From contig NC_133666.1 of the NCBI RefSeq assembly GCF_037893015.1, positions 619,428,974 to 619,492,973 on the forward strand: a stretch of DNA of 64,000 nucleotides. Reading direction: 5' to 3'. Position numbers and translations under genes: made by a program. Below, one piece after another: positions 47,623 to 58,850 of this stretch (the first letter of the stretch is position 1; each line of letters begins with the position of its first letter). The DNA comes from Macrotis lagotis. Lineage: Eukaryota; Chordata; Mammalia; Peramelemorphia; Peramelidae. A model generated the notes under the pieces. The model searched no databases. It was not told where the DNA came from and was given only the letters and a program-made list of their open reading frames with translations.

Positions 47623-48112
47623 TTTTTAAAATAAGAATTAATTGGTAATATTGTAGAGAAAAGCTTCACTTGAATAATGAAGTTGGAAGTCAGATAGCTA
47701 AGAAGATAGTAAGAGGAAAGAGGTAAAGACACAAATAATTTTGTCAAAGAGTAGAATTAACCAGAGTTTTCAGGCATGATAGGTTAGAAAGAGAAGAATT
47801 TTTTAATTTTTAAGGTTGAAGGAAAATTGGGTACGTGTACAGGCAATAAAGAAAGAAACATCAGATAGAAAAGAATTGCACATAAGAGAGAAGGGCATGC
47901 TGGAGGTGGTGCAATTTGATGGAGAAACTGAGGGAGGGTTTGAAATCAAGAGTTCATGGGAAAAATTTGACAAGGAGTAGAGCTACCCCTTTCTTAAAGA
48001 CTGGAATGAAGAAATAGTAAAATAGTGGAGGAAGATGTTTAAGTGATAAAAGATAGGAAAGAGGTGAGATTAAGTTTTTAGCATTTGACCTAAATTTTTT
48101 CTCAATGATATC

Positions 48113-48116
<4 letters not shown>

Positions 48117-48190
<74 letters not shown>
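48117..48190. repeat. (GT)n(GA)n at right edge of unit B
   Basis: A compound microsatellite equal to that at 30387-30434. Homology between units ends here. Confidence 0.95.
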
Positions 48191-48195
<5 letters not shown>

Positions 48196-48728
48196 TCGAT
48201 CATCACTCAAGGCAGTGAAGAAGGGAGATCATGCCTTGAGGAATACAATATAGGTTAGAGAATCAATTACTCCACTGAAGTTCCAGTTGAGAGATTAGTG
48301 AGCAAAAATTTACAATGGACAAAGCACAATTTCAGGAGTTGCTCCAGCTCTATTGTACAACAATTAAGTAGGACTTGAAGAAAATTTTAAGAATATCCAA
48401 GGGCTGACTTCTGATGTTATGTTTTACAGTGAGAAAAGAGGAAAAGAGAACTCAAGCATAAAAATGCTGTAGATTTGAAACTTGTTTACAAATCGGTTGA
48501 GACTTGGGATAGAAGGGAGTATAATCAGAGCAAGGATTTTGGGGGAATCAAAATACTCAAGGGGAAAAGTATTTATTTGAGATCATGGCGAAAATTTTAA
48601 AAAATGAATTTAGGAACAGCAAGGGAAAGGGAAAGATGGATTGATAAAATTATTATGACAACTCTCTTTTGCCTCTTTTTTTCCCCTAGCACTTAAGAAA
48701 TTGTGGTGCTTAAGAAATGTTTATTGAA
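48191..48728. other. Unassigned spacer
   Basis: Purine-rich sequence without a match to units A or B and with no supported gene. It might be antisense LINE remains. Confidence 0.4.
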
Positions 48729-49380
48729 CCACTACTGGGTCTATAACCTGAAGAGATGATGAAAAAGGGTAAAAACATCACTTGTACAAAAATATTCATA
48801 GCAGCCCTGTTTATGGTGGCAAAGAATTGGAAATCAAGTGAATATCCTTCAGTTGGGGAATGGCTTAGCAAGCTGTGGTTTATGTATGCCATGGAACACT
48901 ATTGTTCTATTAGAAACCAGGAGGGATGAGAATTCAGGGAAGCCTGGAGGAATTTGCATGAACTGATGCTGAGTGAGATGAGCAGAACCAGAAAAACATT
49001 GTACACCCTAAAAGCAACATGGGGGCGATGATCAACCTTGAAAGACTCACTCATTCCATCAGTGCAACAATCAGACAATTTGGGGCTGTCTGCAAAGGAG
49101 AATACCATCTGTATCCAGAGAAAGAACTGTGGAGTCTGAGCAAAGACAAAGGACTATTACCTTTAATTTAGGGGGAAAAAAACTGGTATCTTATTGTCTG
49201 ATCTTGCTATCTCTTGTACTTTATGTTTCTTCCTTGGGGATATGATGTCTCTCATAGCATTCATTTTAGATCAATGTATGCCATGGAGGCAATGTGGACA
49301 CTGACAGTTCTGTGGGGGGTGTGGGGAGGGAAGTAGGATTGGGGGAAAAATTGTAAAACTCAAAATAAAATAAAATCTTA
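48729..49380 (+). mobile_element. L1 3' end, 5'-truncated
   Basis: ACCACTACTGGGTCTATAAC through the ORF2 C-terminus to GTGGGGGGTGTGGGGAGGGA and an A-rich tail. AATGTTTATTGA before and AATATTTATTGA after form a target duplication with one difference. Confidence 0.9.
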
Positions 49381-49389
49381 AAATATTTA

Positions 49390-49920
49390 TTGAGATAAAA
49401 GAATTTTCAGAGTTCAGGATGTTGTAAATGGAACACGTAGATAATGGCAAAATCCTTAAATCCTTGTATGGAGCTGAGGTGCATTGAAAAAGTAGCTCAT
49501 GGGAGTTGAAATGATTGTTGAATTGGGAAGTTACATAGTTGAGGATACATCCACATATTTGCTGAAATTTCCTATTGTGAGGGAAGGTTTGGGAGTAAGA
49601 AGGAGCATAACTTGCTGATCAGTAGATAGCTCTAGGATACGGACTAGGTGATCAATGTGGATAAAGAAACTCATAAAGTAAATAAATATCTAGGATGAGT
49701 ATTGAAGAGTGGCATTAAATGGGATAGCTAGCGATAGCAGTGTGGGGTAGGGGTGGGGGTACTTGGAGGTAAAGGCTTTTCTGCATATATGTAATGGTCA
49801 TAAATATGCTTTAAGAAAAATATTCTGGCACCATGTTCAGGATGAAAAAGAAGGAGGAATGGTATATAGGTTCCTAAGGCAATTACACTGGGAAAGAAAG
49901 GCTAAATGACATCAGACAGA
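49390..49920. other. Unassigned spacer
   Basis: No gene or recognised repeat. Confidence 0.4.
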
Positions 49921-49924
49921 GAGA

Positions 49925-50185
49925 ATTAAACTCTATGCCTGTTTTGTCATTTGTACTTGACTTCCCATCCAACTACATTCCTCTGGAATTCAATATGTCC
50001 TTTCACTCTTCTCCCTCTTTCCTCCCCTTCTTTTAGTTTCCTTTTATGTGCCCTCTCCACCCTCACCCTAATTAGCCTGTAAGTTCTTCTAGAGAAAGGG
50101 CTATTTTTGCCTTTCTTTGTATTTATCATAATGCATTTCACACAGTAACCCTTAATAAATACTTACCAACTGACCACCTGACATC
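49925..50185 (+). repeat. L2 LINE 3' end
   Basis: 'agcctgtaagttcttctaga ... cacacagtaacccttaataaatactt' is the typical L2 end. Confidence 0.65.
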
Positions 50186-50204
50186 CAATGCTGTCTCACT
50201 TTCC

Positions 50205-50395
50205 CTTTGCACAGGGGCAGTTTCTTGACCATTCAGAGCTGGCATCAGGAGGCCTTCAGACGTATAGTCGTAGACACACAGAACTTGTAAAGGTCAGAGG
50301 TTAACATTCAGACTTACAAATCCTTATCAGGGGCTGAGAAATCAATTTTTGATCAGAAACAGGATAAAAGACATTAAACTTTGGCAGTTTCCCCT
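50205..50395 (-). mobile_element. Endogenous retroviral LTR, partial, antisense (fossil)
   Basis: 'cagacttacaaatccttatc ... gagaaatcaatttttgatcag ... gacattaaactttggca' matches the same end of the LTRs at 52345-52910 and 57110-58170. Confidence 0.6.
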
Positions 50396-50559
50396 ACTTT
50401 GATCAAATATACTCAAGTGTCATCTACAGAAAATAAAAAAAAAGATTTAGGTTGATGATGAGTAAAAGGGGGGGGGGGGAATGACATCTTTGGGATCTAG
50501 GGATGCCGAGAAATATGGTAATGTAAGGTCCATAATAGTACAAAACAGCCAATCAAGAC

Positions 50560-50985
50560 ACAGAGAATGAGAAGGCGGGAAGGCTGACGTTTTTCAGCCC
50601 CGGATGGCAGAACGGGCCAGAGCAGAGTTTTAAAAATAAGGAATGAGAGAACAGATCTTTGTTTCCTTCAAAAACTCCTACTTCCAGGGAATCCCGGGTG
50701 GGTGCTAAATCTTGAGCTTTTGACAAGAAATGATTCCATTCTCTGTGAAAAACAGCTGAGAAGACAGGCAGCGGAAGGAGCCAATCAGGAACAAGGACAA
50801 ATCCCCACGCGGGAGGGAGGCATTCCATTGGGTGAGAAAGGAAAAAGCCGGAAGAACACGCCCCCGCCCCACCCCACCCCCACCGCCGCGGAGCTGTCAC
50901 CGGAGGGAGAGGCGCCGGGTGGCCGCGCAGGGCGGGGGCCGCGGAGCCTGAGGGGAGGGGATCCGCGGCGGGCAGGGCCTGGGTG
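50560..50985. promoter_or_regulatory. CpG-rich segment, possible promoter
   Basis: This is the only CpG-dense stretch in the window, densest at 50860-50980 (GCGCCGGGTGGCCGCGCAGG and similar). It holds GC boxes (ACGCCCCCGCCCCACCCC) and CCAAT boxes (near 50779 and reversed ATTGG near 50828). These are features of a CpG-island promoter, but no first exon or linked coding region can be recognised on either strand, so its gene, if any, lies outside or is gone. Predicted reading frames here are a composition effect. Confidence 0.45.
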
Positions 50986-51262
50986 CAAATCCGCCTCAGA
51001 CACTTCTTAATGACCCAGCTGCGTGGCCTTGGGCAAGCCATTTCACCCCACTGCCTTGCAAAAAAAAACCCTAATGATAATAATAATAATAATAATGATG
51101 ATGATGATGATGATAATTACCTAGCTGTGTGGCCTTGGGCAAGCCACTTCACCCCACCGCCTTGCAAAAAACAAAACAAAACCCTAAACTAATAATAATA
51201 ATAATTACCTAGCTGTGTGGCCTTGGGCAAGCCACTTAACCCAATTTGCCTTGCAAAAAAGA
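50970..51262 (+). repeat. SINE tail repeated three times with (TAA)n/(TGA)n
   Basis: The block 'cagctgcgtggccttgggcaagcca ... tgccttgcaaaaa' occurs at about 51015-51065, 51120-51168 and 51208-51258, separated by AATAATAAT and GATGATGAT runs. Only the first has part of the SINE body (AAATCCGCCTCAGACACTTC). Confidence 0.85.
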
Positions 51263-51514
51263 GCGAGAAAAGAAACTTCTGGGGCTGAGAAACCTCGGGT
51301 TGGTGCTCTTCTTGTAGCATCTCAGGTTTTGTGATGGAGGGGGTTGGCGGCTGTTAATCTGACCTCTTTGATCACAGTCTAAACCAGAGGAGGAGGAGGA
51401 AGGGCTGAGAAGCCCCTAAGGTTAAGGGGGAAAACTGCTGTTGCACTTGCTGGAGCTTCAATCTTAGATTGTGATTTATTCGTTAGTAATTTTTTTTTAA
51501 GATAAAACAAAAAA

Positions 51515-51740
51515 AGGTAGATGAAGCAGTGGATACAGCACTGGAGTCAGGAAGATCTGAATTCAAATGTAATTAAAGATTTTATTTACTTTGAGTTTTA
51601 CAATTTTTCCCACAATCTTACTTCCTTCCCCCCACCCCCCACAGAAAGAAATTTGTCAGTCTTTATATTGTTTCTATGTTGTACCCGAATTCAAATCTGG
51701 CCTCAGACACTTAATAATTACCTAGCTGTGTGACCTTCTT
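51515..51740 (+). repeat. tRNA-derived SINE split by an antisense L1 end
   Basis: SINE head and body at 51515-51560 and rest at 51687-51740. Between them (about 51566-51686, minus strand) is an L1 3'UTR end. GAATTCAAAT appears on both sides as the target duplication. Confidence 0.85.
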
Positions 51741-51819
51741 TAATTATTTTGGGTTTTTTTTTGGGGGGCAAGATAATAGAGTTAAGTGACTTACCCCATT
51801 ATCTTGCAAAAAATAATAA

Positions 51820-52344
51820 TTAAACAAAAGACATCAGCTAAAAACACAGGGGAAATCCACTTTGCTCTCAGGCTAGAGAATCCCGAGTCACAACTAAATC
51901 AAACAATCTGACCAAAGACAAAAACAGGGGAACCCACTTTGCTCTCACACTGGGGCACCCAGAGATAAAACACAATTAACACCAGGACACTCCAAAACCA
52001 ACCCAGAGGCACCAGAAAAACCAGTGGGCTACCCAATGGCCTTAATCAGGGAAATTCTTAGGGAGGCAAACATTTCAGAAATCAAGAAAAACTAGAGAAT
52101 ATTTTGATTTTAACCCATACCAAAGTTCAAAACTAGAGCAATTGAGTGAAAAATGGCAGACTCACCATTTCCAAGTCCAACAGAACTTTTCCCTGTCTCT
52201 GTCCTGGTTCTGGGCCCTTTATGCACAGTTGTTAGGAGCTAGTATTCATCTTTGCATCATTTACTAAGCATCCCAGCAAACCAAAGTTAGGTAGGGAGTT
52301 GAAAAGTTCTAGACTCCTTCCTCCCAATGAGGGAAAGTAAGACA
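51820..52344. other. Spacer with a short tandem repeat
   Basis: Two imperfect copies of a block containing ACTTTGCTCTCA (near 51859 and 51938), each preceded by ACAGGGGAA-type sequence and followed by a CAGAGA/TAGAGA motif. This may be internal or flanking sequence of the adjacent LTR. Confidence 0.4.
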
Positions 52345-52910
52345 CCATTCCTCTTTGAATTTCTGTCCATCCCAGTCATTACATTAAATATAATTTCCCT
52401 AGGCTAAATGAAATTTTAGTTATTCTCTAGAATCTCATTAAACCCTATAGGTATCAACCTGATACAAAGTTTGGGGGCATATTTATACAGAAGAAACAGA
52501 CATAAAAGTTTTGGCAGCCACTCCAATCAGGTTATTAGTACATAAAAGGTGTCACTACTCTGATTTCTAATTTCTCTATCCTGTTCACAAGGTTTTGTAA
52601 GAAAACTGATTAGGATTTGGTTAGAAGGAAGACTGTTGTCTCCTATTCTGGATAACTAGACCAATTCTTGCTTCCTTGGGATGATCTTTATAGCCGATTC
52701 AGCTGTGAAGCTAAACTTGCAAGTTTGCATCTGCAAATCAGGGAGAACAAGTTGTCCAGAATAGAAAAGAGCTTGCCTTCAGATTTATAATTGTAGAGAC
52801 AAATTTTGAGGAGGGCAAAAGTTAATATTCAGACTTATAAACTCTAGTGACTGAGAAATCAATTTTGATCAGAAATATAGCATTATAGACATTAAACTTT
52901 GACATATTCC
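52345..52910 (-). mobile_element. Endogenous retroviral LTR, antisense (fossil)
   Basis: The minus strand begins TGTCAAAGTTTAATGTC near 52907 and includes TGGCTGCCAAAACTTTTATG and a TATA-like TATAAATA. It is related to 57110-58170 and 50205-50395. No internal genes are seen beside it. Confidence 0.6.
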
Positions 52911-52914
52911 ACCC

Positions 52915-53490
52915 CTCTCTCCACCCTAACTAAAAAAACTACACTGGCTCTCTTTTGCCTTCTGGAATAAATACAAACTGCTCTGCCAGGCATTTAAAGA
53001 TCCTTTTAACTCAGTCTTCTTACACTGTCATATATTCTTTAATTTGGTAAAATTGGCCTCTTGCATTCTCACTGACTGTCTTCACCTGGAATGCTCTCTT
53101 CTCTAATCTACTGATTTACATGGCTTCCTTTAAGTCCCAACTAAAATTCTATCTTCTAAAAGATGCCTTCCCGAACCCTATTGAATTCCAGTATCTTCCC
53201 GCTATTATTTCTTTTTTTATCCTGTATATAGCTTACTTTGTATATATTTGTTCCTTTCTTGTCGTAGTCCCCCCATAGTAGATTAAATGCTCCTTGAGGT
53301 CAGGGACTGTGCTGGTAAGAAGTAGGTACTTAATATTTATTGATTTAAATGATTGGGTCCTCTGGAAGCTACTAAGAAGTTGAATTTGTATATAATTATG
53401 GTTCTCAAATCACTTTTCACTTCACCCACTGACATTCAATGAAAGTGTTGGATGAATGAATGAATGAATAAATGAATGAAATCTGTTCAA
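52915..53490 (+). repeat. L2 LINE 3' end
   Basis: 'tcttcacctggaatgctctc ... aagtcccaactaaaattcta ... gatgccttcccgaaccct ... gctccttgaggtcagggactgt', ending in GAATGAATGAATGAATAAA. This is a well-kept L2 terminal sequence. Confidence 0.85.
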
Positions 53491-54669
53491 TTTCCAGCTT
53501 AACATGAGAAAACTGAGAGCCAAAGAGGTGATGGGGTTCTCCTGAGGCCCAGGTGCAGGTCCTGGCAGACCCCTAGATTCTAGTATACAGAGTCTGAAGA
53601 GAAAAAAACAGAGCTCAGAGACTCAAAAGAGATGGGAAATACAAGAAGCATGTCCATACTGGAGCAGGACTTCTGGAGCCACTCTAGACAGGTCTCTATG
53701 GTAGCCACACAACTTTTCCTTTCCCTTGGGCTCACCTGGTAGTCTCACTTCCCAGAAAGCTCTGAGACTGGCTAAGGGCTAAAGGGGGTTAGTTTGGGGA
53801 ATCTTTGCCCACTTAAGTCTGGGAGGAGCCCCTCTTTTCCCCATTTCCTGTCTCTTTCAGTGATGAATTTTTTTTTCTTTTGTACCAGTGTATAATAGTG
53901 CTAAATTTGAGCCAAAATAAGAATTTCACAAGAGATCAATTGTAATTGCAGTTTATATTAGTTTTTCCTAACTACCTTTTAAATGAACTAAAGCAACTAA
54001 ATAACATGAAGAAAACGTGTATTTGTTTCAACTCTCATGCACCAAAAGAGCTAATGTCTTCTCTTCCCCATGCACCATTCAAGGAAAGGAAACCATAAGT
54101 GGAATGTCTCTAAGCTTCCCCTCTAGGACCTAGAGCAAATAAGAGTGTTCCTGAGGTCTACCCTTGCAGTGAAGCCTCTAGCTGGCAAGGTCCTAGTTGA
54201 TTCCCTTTGGTTACAATTCTCTTAACTGGCTCTCACCACAAGTTCTGTTAGGGTAAAATCCCAAACGCTCCTCTCCATTTTCCTACCTTCTCTCCCTGAA
54301 TTCTCATTCAACATTAGAATCTACACTAACCACAATCAAGTCTATACTTTCAGTCACTACTGGAAAAAGCATGTCAACTTATACTCTTATGGCTCTTATG
54401 CATTGTCCCTGTTTTAATTTTCCCAACCAAAATACTCCTCCTTGCCCATCTTCTATAAGAATATAAGCTGTTTGAAGATAGGACCTGTCTTCACTTTTGA
54501 ATAAGGACCATAATCTACATATGGTTATTTGAGTTGAGCTGGGGACTGGAATCACAACTGAGATTCAGAAGAAAGAATGGGGAAGTGGTGTCCCCAACAC
54601 CATGAAGCACTTAATAAGGCACTTAATAAAGTGAAATGAACACATATTTTAGAAACAAATTTTCAATTG
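53491..54669. other. Unassigned spacer
   Basis: No gene is supported. A weak L2-like tail ('agaatataagctgtttgaag') is near 54459. Confidence 0.4.
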
Positions 54670-54745
54670 TAGGAGGCAATGGGGTTAAGTGACTTGCCCA
54701 AGGTCAAACACCTAATAACTATTAAGTGTCTGAGGCTGAATTTGA
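54670..54745 (-). repeat. SINE fragment, antisense
   Basis: 'ggcaatggggttaagtgactt ... ctattaagtgtctgagg'. Confidence 0.8.
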
Positions 54746-54755
54746 CTGACAGATA

Positions 54756-55855
54756 GACTATTCCTTATTTTCCTCATTGGCTTTTGATGTCATCTTTTAT
54801 GTTTATATCCTGTACCCATTCCAATCTTATCTTGGTATAGGGTATGAAATACTTATCTATATTTAGTTTCACCATTCTATTTGCCAGTTTTCCCAGTAGT
54901 TTTTTATCAGAGTAAGTTCTTTTCTTAGAAGCTAGAGCAAATGCTCTAGAAGGAGTCTTTGGGTTTATCAAACAGATTTCTTTTGTACTAATCTATTCTA
55001 TTATACTTATCTACCACTCTATTCCTTAGACAGTACCAGTTTTGATGGCTGTTTTATGATATAACTTTAGATCTGGTACAGATAGACCATCTTCTTTTGC
55101 ATTTTTTCCATTAATTTCCTTGACATTTTCCCTTTGTTAATCTATATGAATTTTGTTACTATTTTTTCCTAGCTCAATAAATTGTTTGTAGGTGTGATTT
55201 GCATGGCATAGAATAAGTATTTTAATTTACTATCATTTTTTATTATATTAGCTGGTTTGTTCAATTTCGTTTTCTGAAATGAGATTATTTAAGTATTTAA
55301 TTTCCTCTTCTGTTAAACTGAGCAATTTATATTTTTGTAAATATTCATCCATTCCACTTAGATTGTCATATGTGTTGACATACAGTTGAGCAAAATAGTT
55401 CCAAATTATTGCTTTAATTTCTCTCATTGATGGTGAATTCACTTTTTATTTTTGATACTGATAATTTAGTTTTCTTCTATTTTTTTAATAAAACTAAAGT
55501 GTTATCTATTTTATTTATTTTTCATAAAATCAATTCTTAGTTTTATTTATTAGTTTAATAGTTTTCTTACTTTTAATTTTATTAATCTCTTCTTTGATTT
55601 TTAGAATTTCCTAATTAGGTATTTAATTGGAAATATTTAATTTGTTCTTTCTCTAACCTTTTTAGTTGCATGCCCAATTCATTGATCTCCTCTTACTCTA
55701 TTTTATTCATGTAAACTTTTAGAGATATAAAATTTCCCCTAATAACTGCTTTGACTGTATCCCACAAGATTTGATATGTTGTCTCCTTATTGTCATTGTC
55801 TTAGACAAAATTATTTCTATGATTTCTTGTTTAATCTGCTTATTCTTGTTTTGTT
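54756..55855 (-). mobile_element. L1 ORF2 fragment, antisense
   Basis: On the minus strand 55248-55442 reads [20 protein letters not shown] and [11 protein letters not shown], matching the L1 ORF2 segment between endonuclease and reverse transcriptase (EIQ.I...YY..LY.......LDEMD..L). A further ORF2-type frame, with the C-terminal-side motif YFIPYTKIRLEW, lies at 54774-54971. These two parts are far apart in an intact element, so a deletion lies between. Several stops are present. Confidence 0.8.
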
Positions 55856-55856
55856 T

Positions 55857-55925
55857 TTCTTGTTTTTTGTTTTTTTGTTTTTGCAAGGCAATGGAGTTAG
55901 TGACCTGTTCAAGGTCACCCAGATA
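55857..55925 (-). repeat. SINE fragment, antisense
   Basis: TTTTTGCAAGGCAATGGAGT followed by 'gacctgttcaaggtcaccca'. Confidence 0.75.
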
Positions 55926-56860
55926 AACCAGGCCACATGGTAAAGCCCATGGAGCTCCACATGTTTTAATGAAGAGCTGGAGAAAAGCCCATCCTTCTGG
56001 ATGGGAGGACAGAAAAAGTAAGAGAGCTCAAAGGGGAGGCTTTTCCTGTTAAGTACCCCTCCACTGTAGACTGAACAGACGTGGTACTTGTGATATGGTC
56101 TTTCACCTCAGAGTCAAGTAACTTTCAATGGCAATCTATATGCTGGTCCCTCCTGTCTCAAGGTACTTGAGGTCCAATTCTAATGTCATTTCCTGTCCAG
56201 GCCAAAGTTAAGTCAAGGTGGAAATGGAGGATAAGATACAACAGGGTCAAAGGGAGACAGGATACAATCAACAGTGTTCAAGGGAGGTAGAATCTCAAGA
56301 GCAGGGACCTCCACACATTTGAAAGATTTTGTTTCTGCTAGTTCACAATTCTCTACTTCATTTCCTCTGCATCAAGAGGGAGAGTCTTCTTCAGGGATGG
56401 GGTTGCACTTTATTTGCCCTGAGGTCCTTCCTGACTCGGAAAATCTGGGAGCCATGGTGGGGATGGGGTCCATTGCCTCAGATGATGCCAGTCAGACAAA
56501 GGGCTGGCTCAGAAACCCCAAGCCTCCACCAGACCTTTCCTTATAAACTTCAGAAATAGGTATGTGAAGACATAGGGGATGGTGTAGGGTTGCCTGGGAC
56601 CTTAGAGGAGAAAAAAGAATTGATCCTAAATCATTGAGATTTAGCTACTAGAAGATTGGAATCAAGACATTTGATTGACCTGAGGCTTTTCCCCCTCTAG
56701 ATACAGAGTTACTTGATGGAATGAATGATGTCCAAGTAGGTCCTAAATGTCTTGTTACAAAGAGCTAATGAATCTTTTGTCTAGGGTCTCAAAAAACTCT
56801 GGAGATTCCAAAGTTGCCTTGCTCCTCACAGAAACTAGACAAAGTCCAGGACTGGGGAAG
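55926..56860. other. Unassigned sequence, possibly LTR-derived
   Basis: Moderate GC content, no SINE or L1. The 90-codon plus-strand frame at 56274-56546 has no recognised features. No call is made. Confidence 0.3.
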
Positions 56861-57070
56861 GGTCTTTCTCTATTGAACCCTCACTAAGTAGCTAAAGCCG
56901 GTTTCAATAGTCTGCAGACTTGAGTGCTAGGACCACTTCTTCAGCCTGAGAACACAGTCTGAGCAAATCCCTACTTGAGTAGGCAACTGGAAAAAAGAGC
57001 ACTCACCACAAAGCACTAGGCATTTTGAGTTTCAAAAGAAGCCTGGGTTCTGTGTTCCAAAACCCTGCTT
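56860..57070 (+). pseudogene. Fragment of LRRC14-like promoter and 5' exon
   Basis: 'cagtctgagcaaatccctac' and GAGTAGGCAACTGGAAAAAA match unit A near 16136 (CAGTCTGAGAAAATCCCTGT, GAGGAGGCAACTGGAAGAAC) and unit B near 31985. The downstream part (AAAGAAGCCTGGG) also aligns. The donor GGTAAAA is lost. It is cut off at about 57100 by an antisense LTR, and no coding exon follows. Confidence 0.65.
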
Positions 57071-57109
57071 TGTTGGGGTAGTTGATTGGCTGAGCAGTTT
57101 CTGGAGGAA

Positions 57110-57812
57110 ATTAAAGTTGTTAAATATAATTTCTTTGGCTAAAAACAAAATAACAAAGTTAGTTTTATAAATTTTATATTCTCTAGGATCTTACCAAGAA
57201 ACCCATGGGTGGCTGGCATCCTTATGCCAATACAAGTAAATGAATAATCAATATTTATAGAATTTAAACAACCATAAAATTTTGGCAGCCAACCAATCAG
57301 TTTACACCTTTGAGCATAAAGATGTCTTTGATTACTTTATGATTCTCTAACCCATCTATAAGGTCTGTTCCATGTCAGAACTGTCAAAGATCCAATTAGC
57401 ACAAGGACTACTTCTCCTCTTGTTAGTTTATATTGTTATTATGTATGATAAAGAATTTTCAGATTCTTTTCTAGATAAACAGGGCAGTTTCCTGCCTTTT
57501 CACTGGTCTTTCACTCTGTTTGCACAACTTGAAAGTAACTTTTCAGAATTATACTGCTAAATTAGTTTAAACCATAGGCCTCAGTTTCTATTTCTCAAGA
57601 ATCAGGTGAGCATGAGAACCCGGATCTCTAGCTAGAAAAATTGTCACCCTAACTATATAAGGTGTAAACAAAGACAGGCAAACCCCCCTTCTCTTCTGAC
57701 CATCAAGTTTGACCAATTGTTGTAAAGGTCAGCAGAAAAGAGGAGGGGAAGGGGGTTGTGGTTTTTGTGGTTTTTTAACCCTGCTACAACTTCTGTAATT
57801 TGGCTTTTCCCA

Positions 57813-57870
<58 letters not shown>

Positions 57871-58170
57871 AGAGTTAGGAACTTCCCTGCTTCTTGCAAG
57901 AATCGAATTAAATTTTAACTCTTTGCTGCCACTTTGAGAAGGCTCCAAGTAGTCATTTTGGGTTAGGGTTTCAATACCCCACACAAAAGTAAAACTTGCA
58001 TATGCAATTAAAGTGAGCCTAAGTTGTTTCACACAACTAGAGCTTGCCTTCAAATTTATAACAATAGAGATCTACCCTGTGGAGGGCAGAGACCAACATT
58101 CCAAACTTACAAATCTCAACTAGAGACTGAGAGAACAATTTATCAGAAATATTAATTTTACATTAAAGAA
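57110..58170 (-). mobile_element. Endogenous retroviral LTR, antisense, with insert (fossil)
   Basis: Both ends match LTR relatives: 57110-57350 with 3030-3240 (reversed), and 57990-58165 with 52740-52905 and 50230-50390. The middle includes a (TC)n tract at 57816-57866 and sequence not shared with the others. Confidence 0.6.
57816..57866. repeat. (TC)n microsatellite
   Basis: About 50 bp of TC dinucleotides. Confidence 0.95.
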
Positions 58171-58189
58171 TATCAGATTTAGACAAAGG

Positions 58190-58610
58190 TGAGGACCAAG
58201 GGAGTCAAAGGGAGAGGTATTAGATTCCTTTCAAGGAAAGGACCTAGATTTGAATCAATGTATGTAGTGTCCGACCTACTTTTTGATTGGTGAATTTAAA
58301 GCCTGGGGTTGGTGGAAGTGAAAAAAAAGTCAGAGGAGTCAGAAGACCCAGTTCCATTGACAACCAAGATTGGTGGATCTCCAATGATCATCCCAAATGT
58401 ACAACCTGCATCCTCTATGTTCTAGGGCCAGTGGGCAGAGGAACTGGTGGGTGTGTATCTAAACTGTACTATCAGCTACTGGTATGACCTTTGGACAGCT
58501 TCAGAGCCTCATTTCTTCATCTGGCAGGTGAGAGAACTGAATTAGGTTAGGTGCTGTGAGGGAGTCACCCCTTCCCCTCAGGTGAAATCTGGAGTTTTAA
58601 CAAAAAGAGT
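58190..58610 (+). repeat. Duplicated segment, paralogous to 13120-13560
   Basis: Shares ordered blocks with the earlier copy, for example TTCTATGTTCTAGGGCCAGT-type sequence (CTCTATGTTCTAGGGCCAGT here) and CTTTGGACAGCTTCAGAGCC. No coding sequence. Confidence 0.7.
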
Positions 58611-58769
58611 TCTCGATTTGCATAGAATATTCCCTCAACATCCCACCAGGCAACATGTTCATAGTGCTTGATGTCTAGTATGGGAAGGTCTCATTCTAAG
58701 CACTCGGGAAAGCAAAACTTGCAAACCATCCTGAGCCATGGGTGAGCATCAGCTATCTATCTAACCTCT

Positions 58770-58850
58770 CAAGTAGGAGACTGGTAAAGCGTCTTTCTTT
58801 ATTCTCAGTGGTCACTAACTAGCTAAGACCAGTGGTGAGAATCAGCCAGT
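58770..58850 (+). pseudogene. Short fragment like the LRRC14-like upstream region
   Basis: GACTGGTAAAGCGTCTTTCT and 'tcactaactagctaagacc' resemble 16012-16045 (GCTGGTAAGAGGTCTTTGTG, 'tgcttaactagggaagg') and 56865-56900. It is short, so the call is tentative. Confidence 0.4.

Larger units (their letters stand above)
30435..48190 (+). repeat. Segmental duplication, unit B
   Basis: The second tandem unit. It contains the intact LRRC14-like gene. Insertions found only here are a pogo-type transposon (31117-31811), an ATP5F1B retrocopy (37121-37769) and an ERV copy (39633-44535). These largely explain its greater length relative to unit A. Confidence 0.85.

Noticed and set aside
50553-51041. 162-codon minus-strand and 102-codon plus-strand frames in the GC-rich segment
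   Set aside because: Long frames are expected from high GC; residues are mostly P, R, G, A and S, with no domain, and a SINE overlaps the edge.
53860-53875. CTGTCTCTTTCAG as a splice acceptor of an unseen exon
   Set aside because: No open frame with recognisable protein follows, and isolated acceptor-like strings are common.
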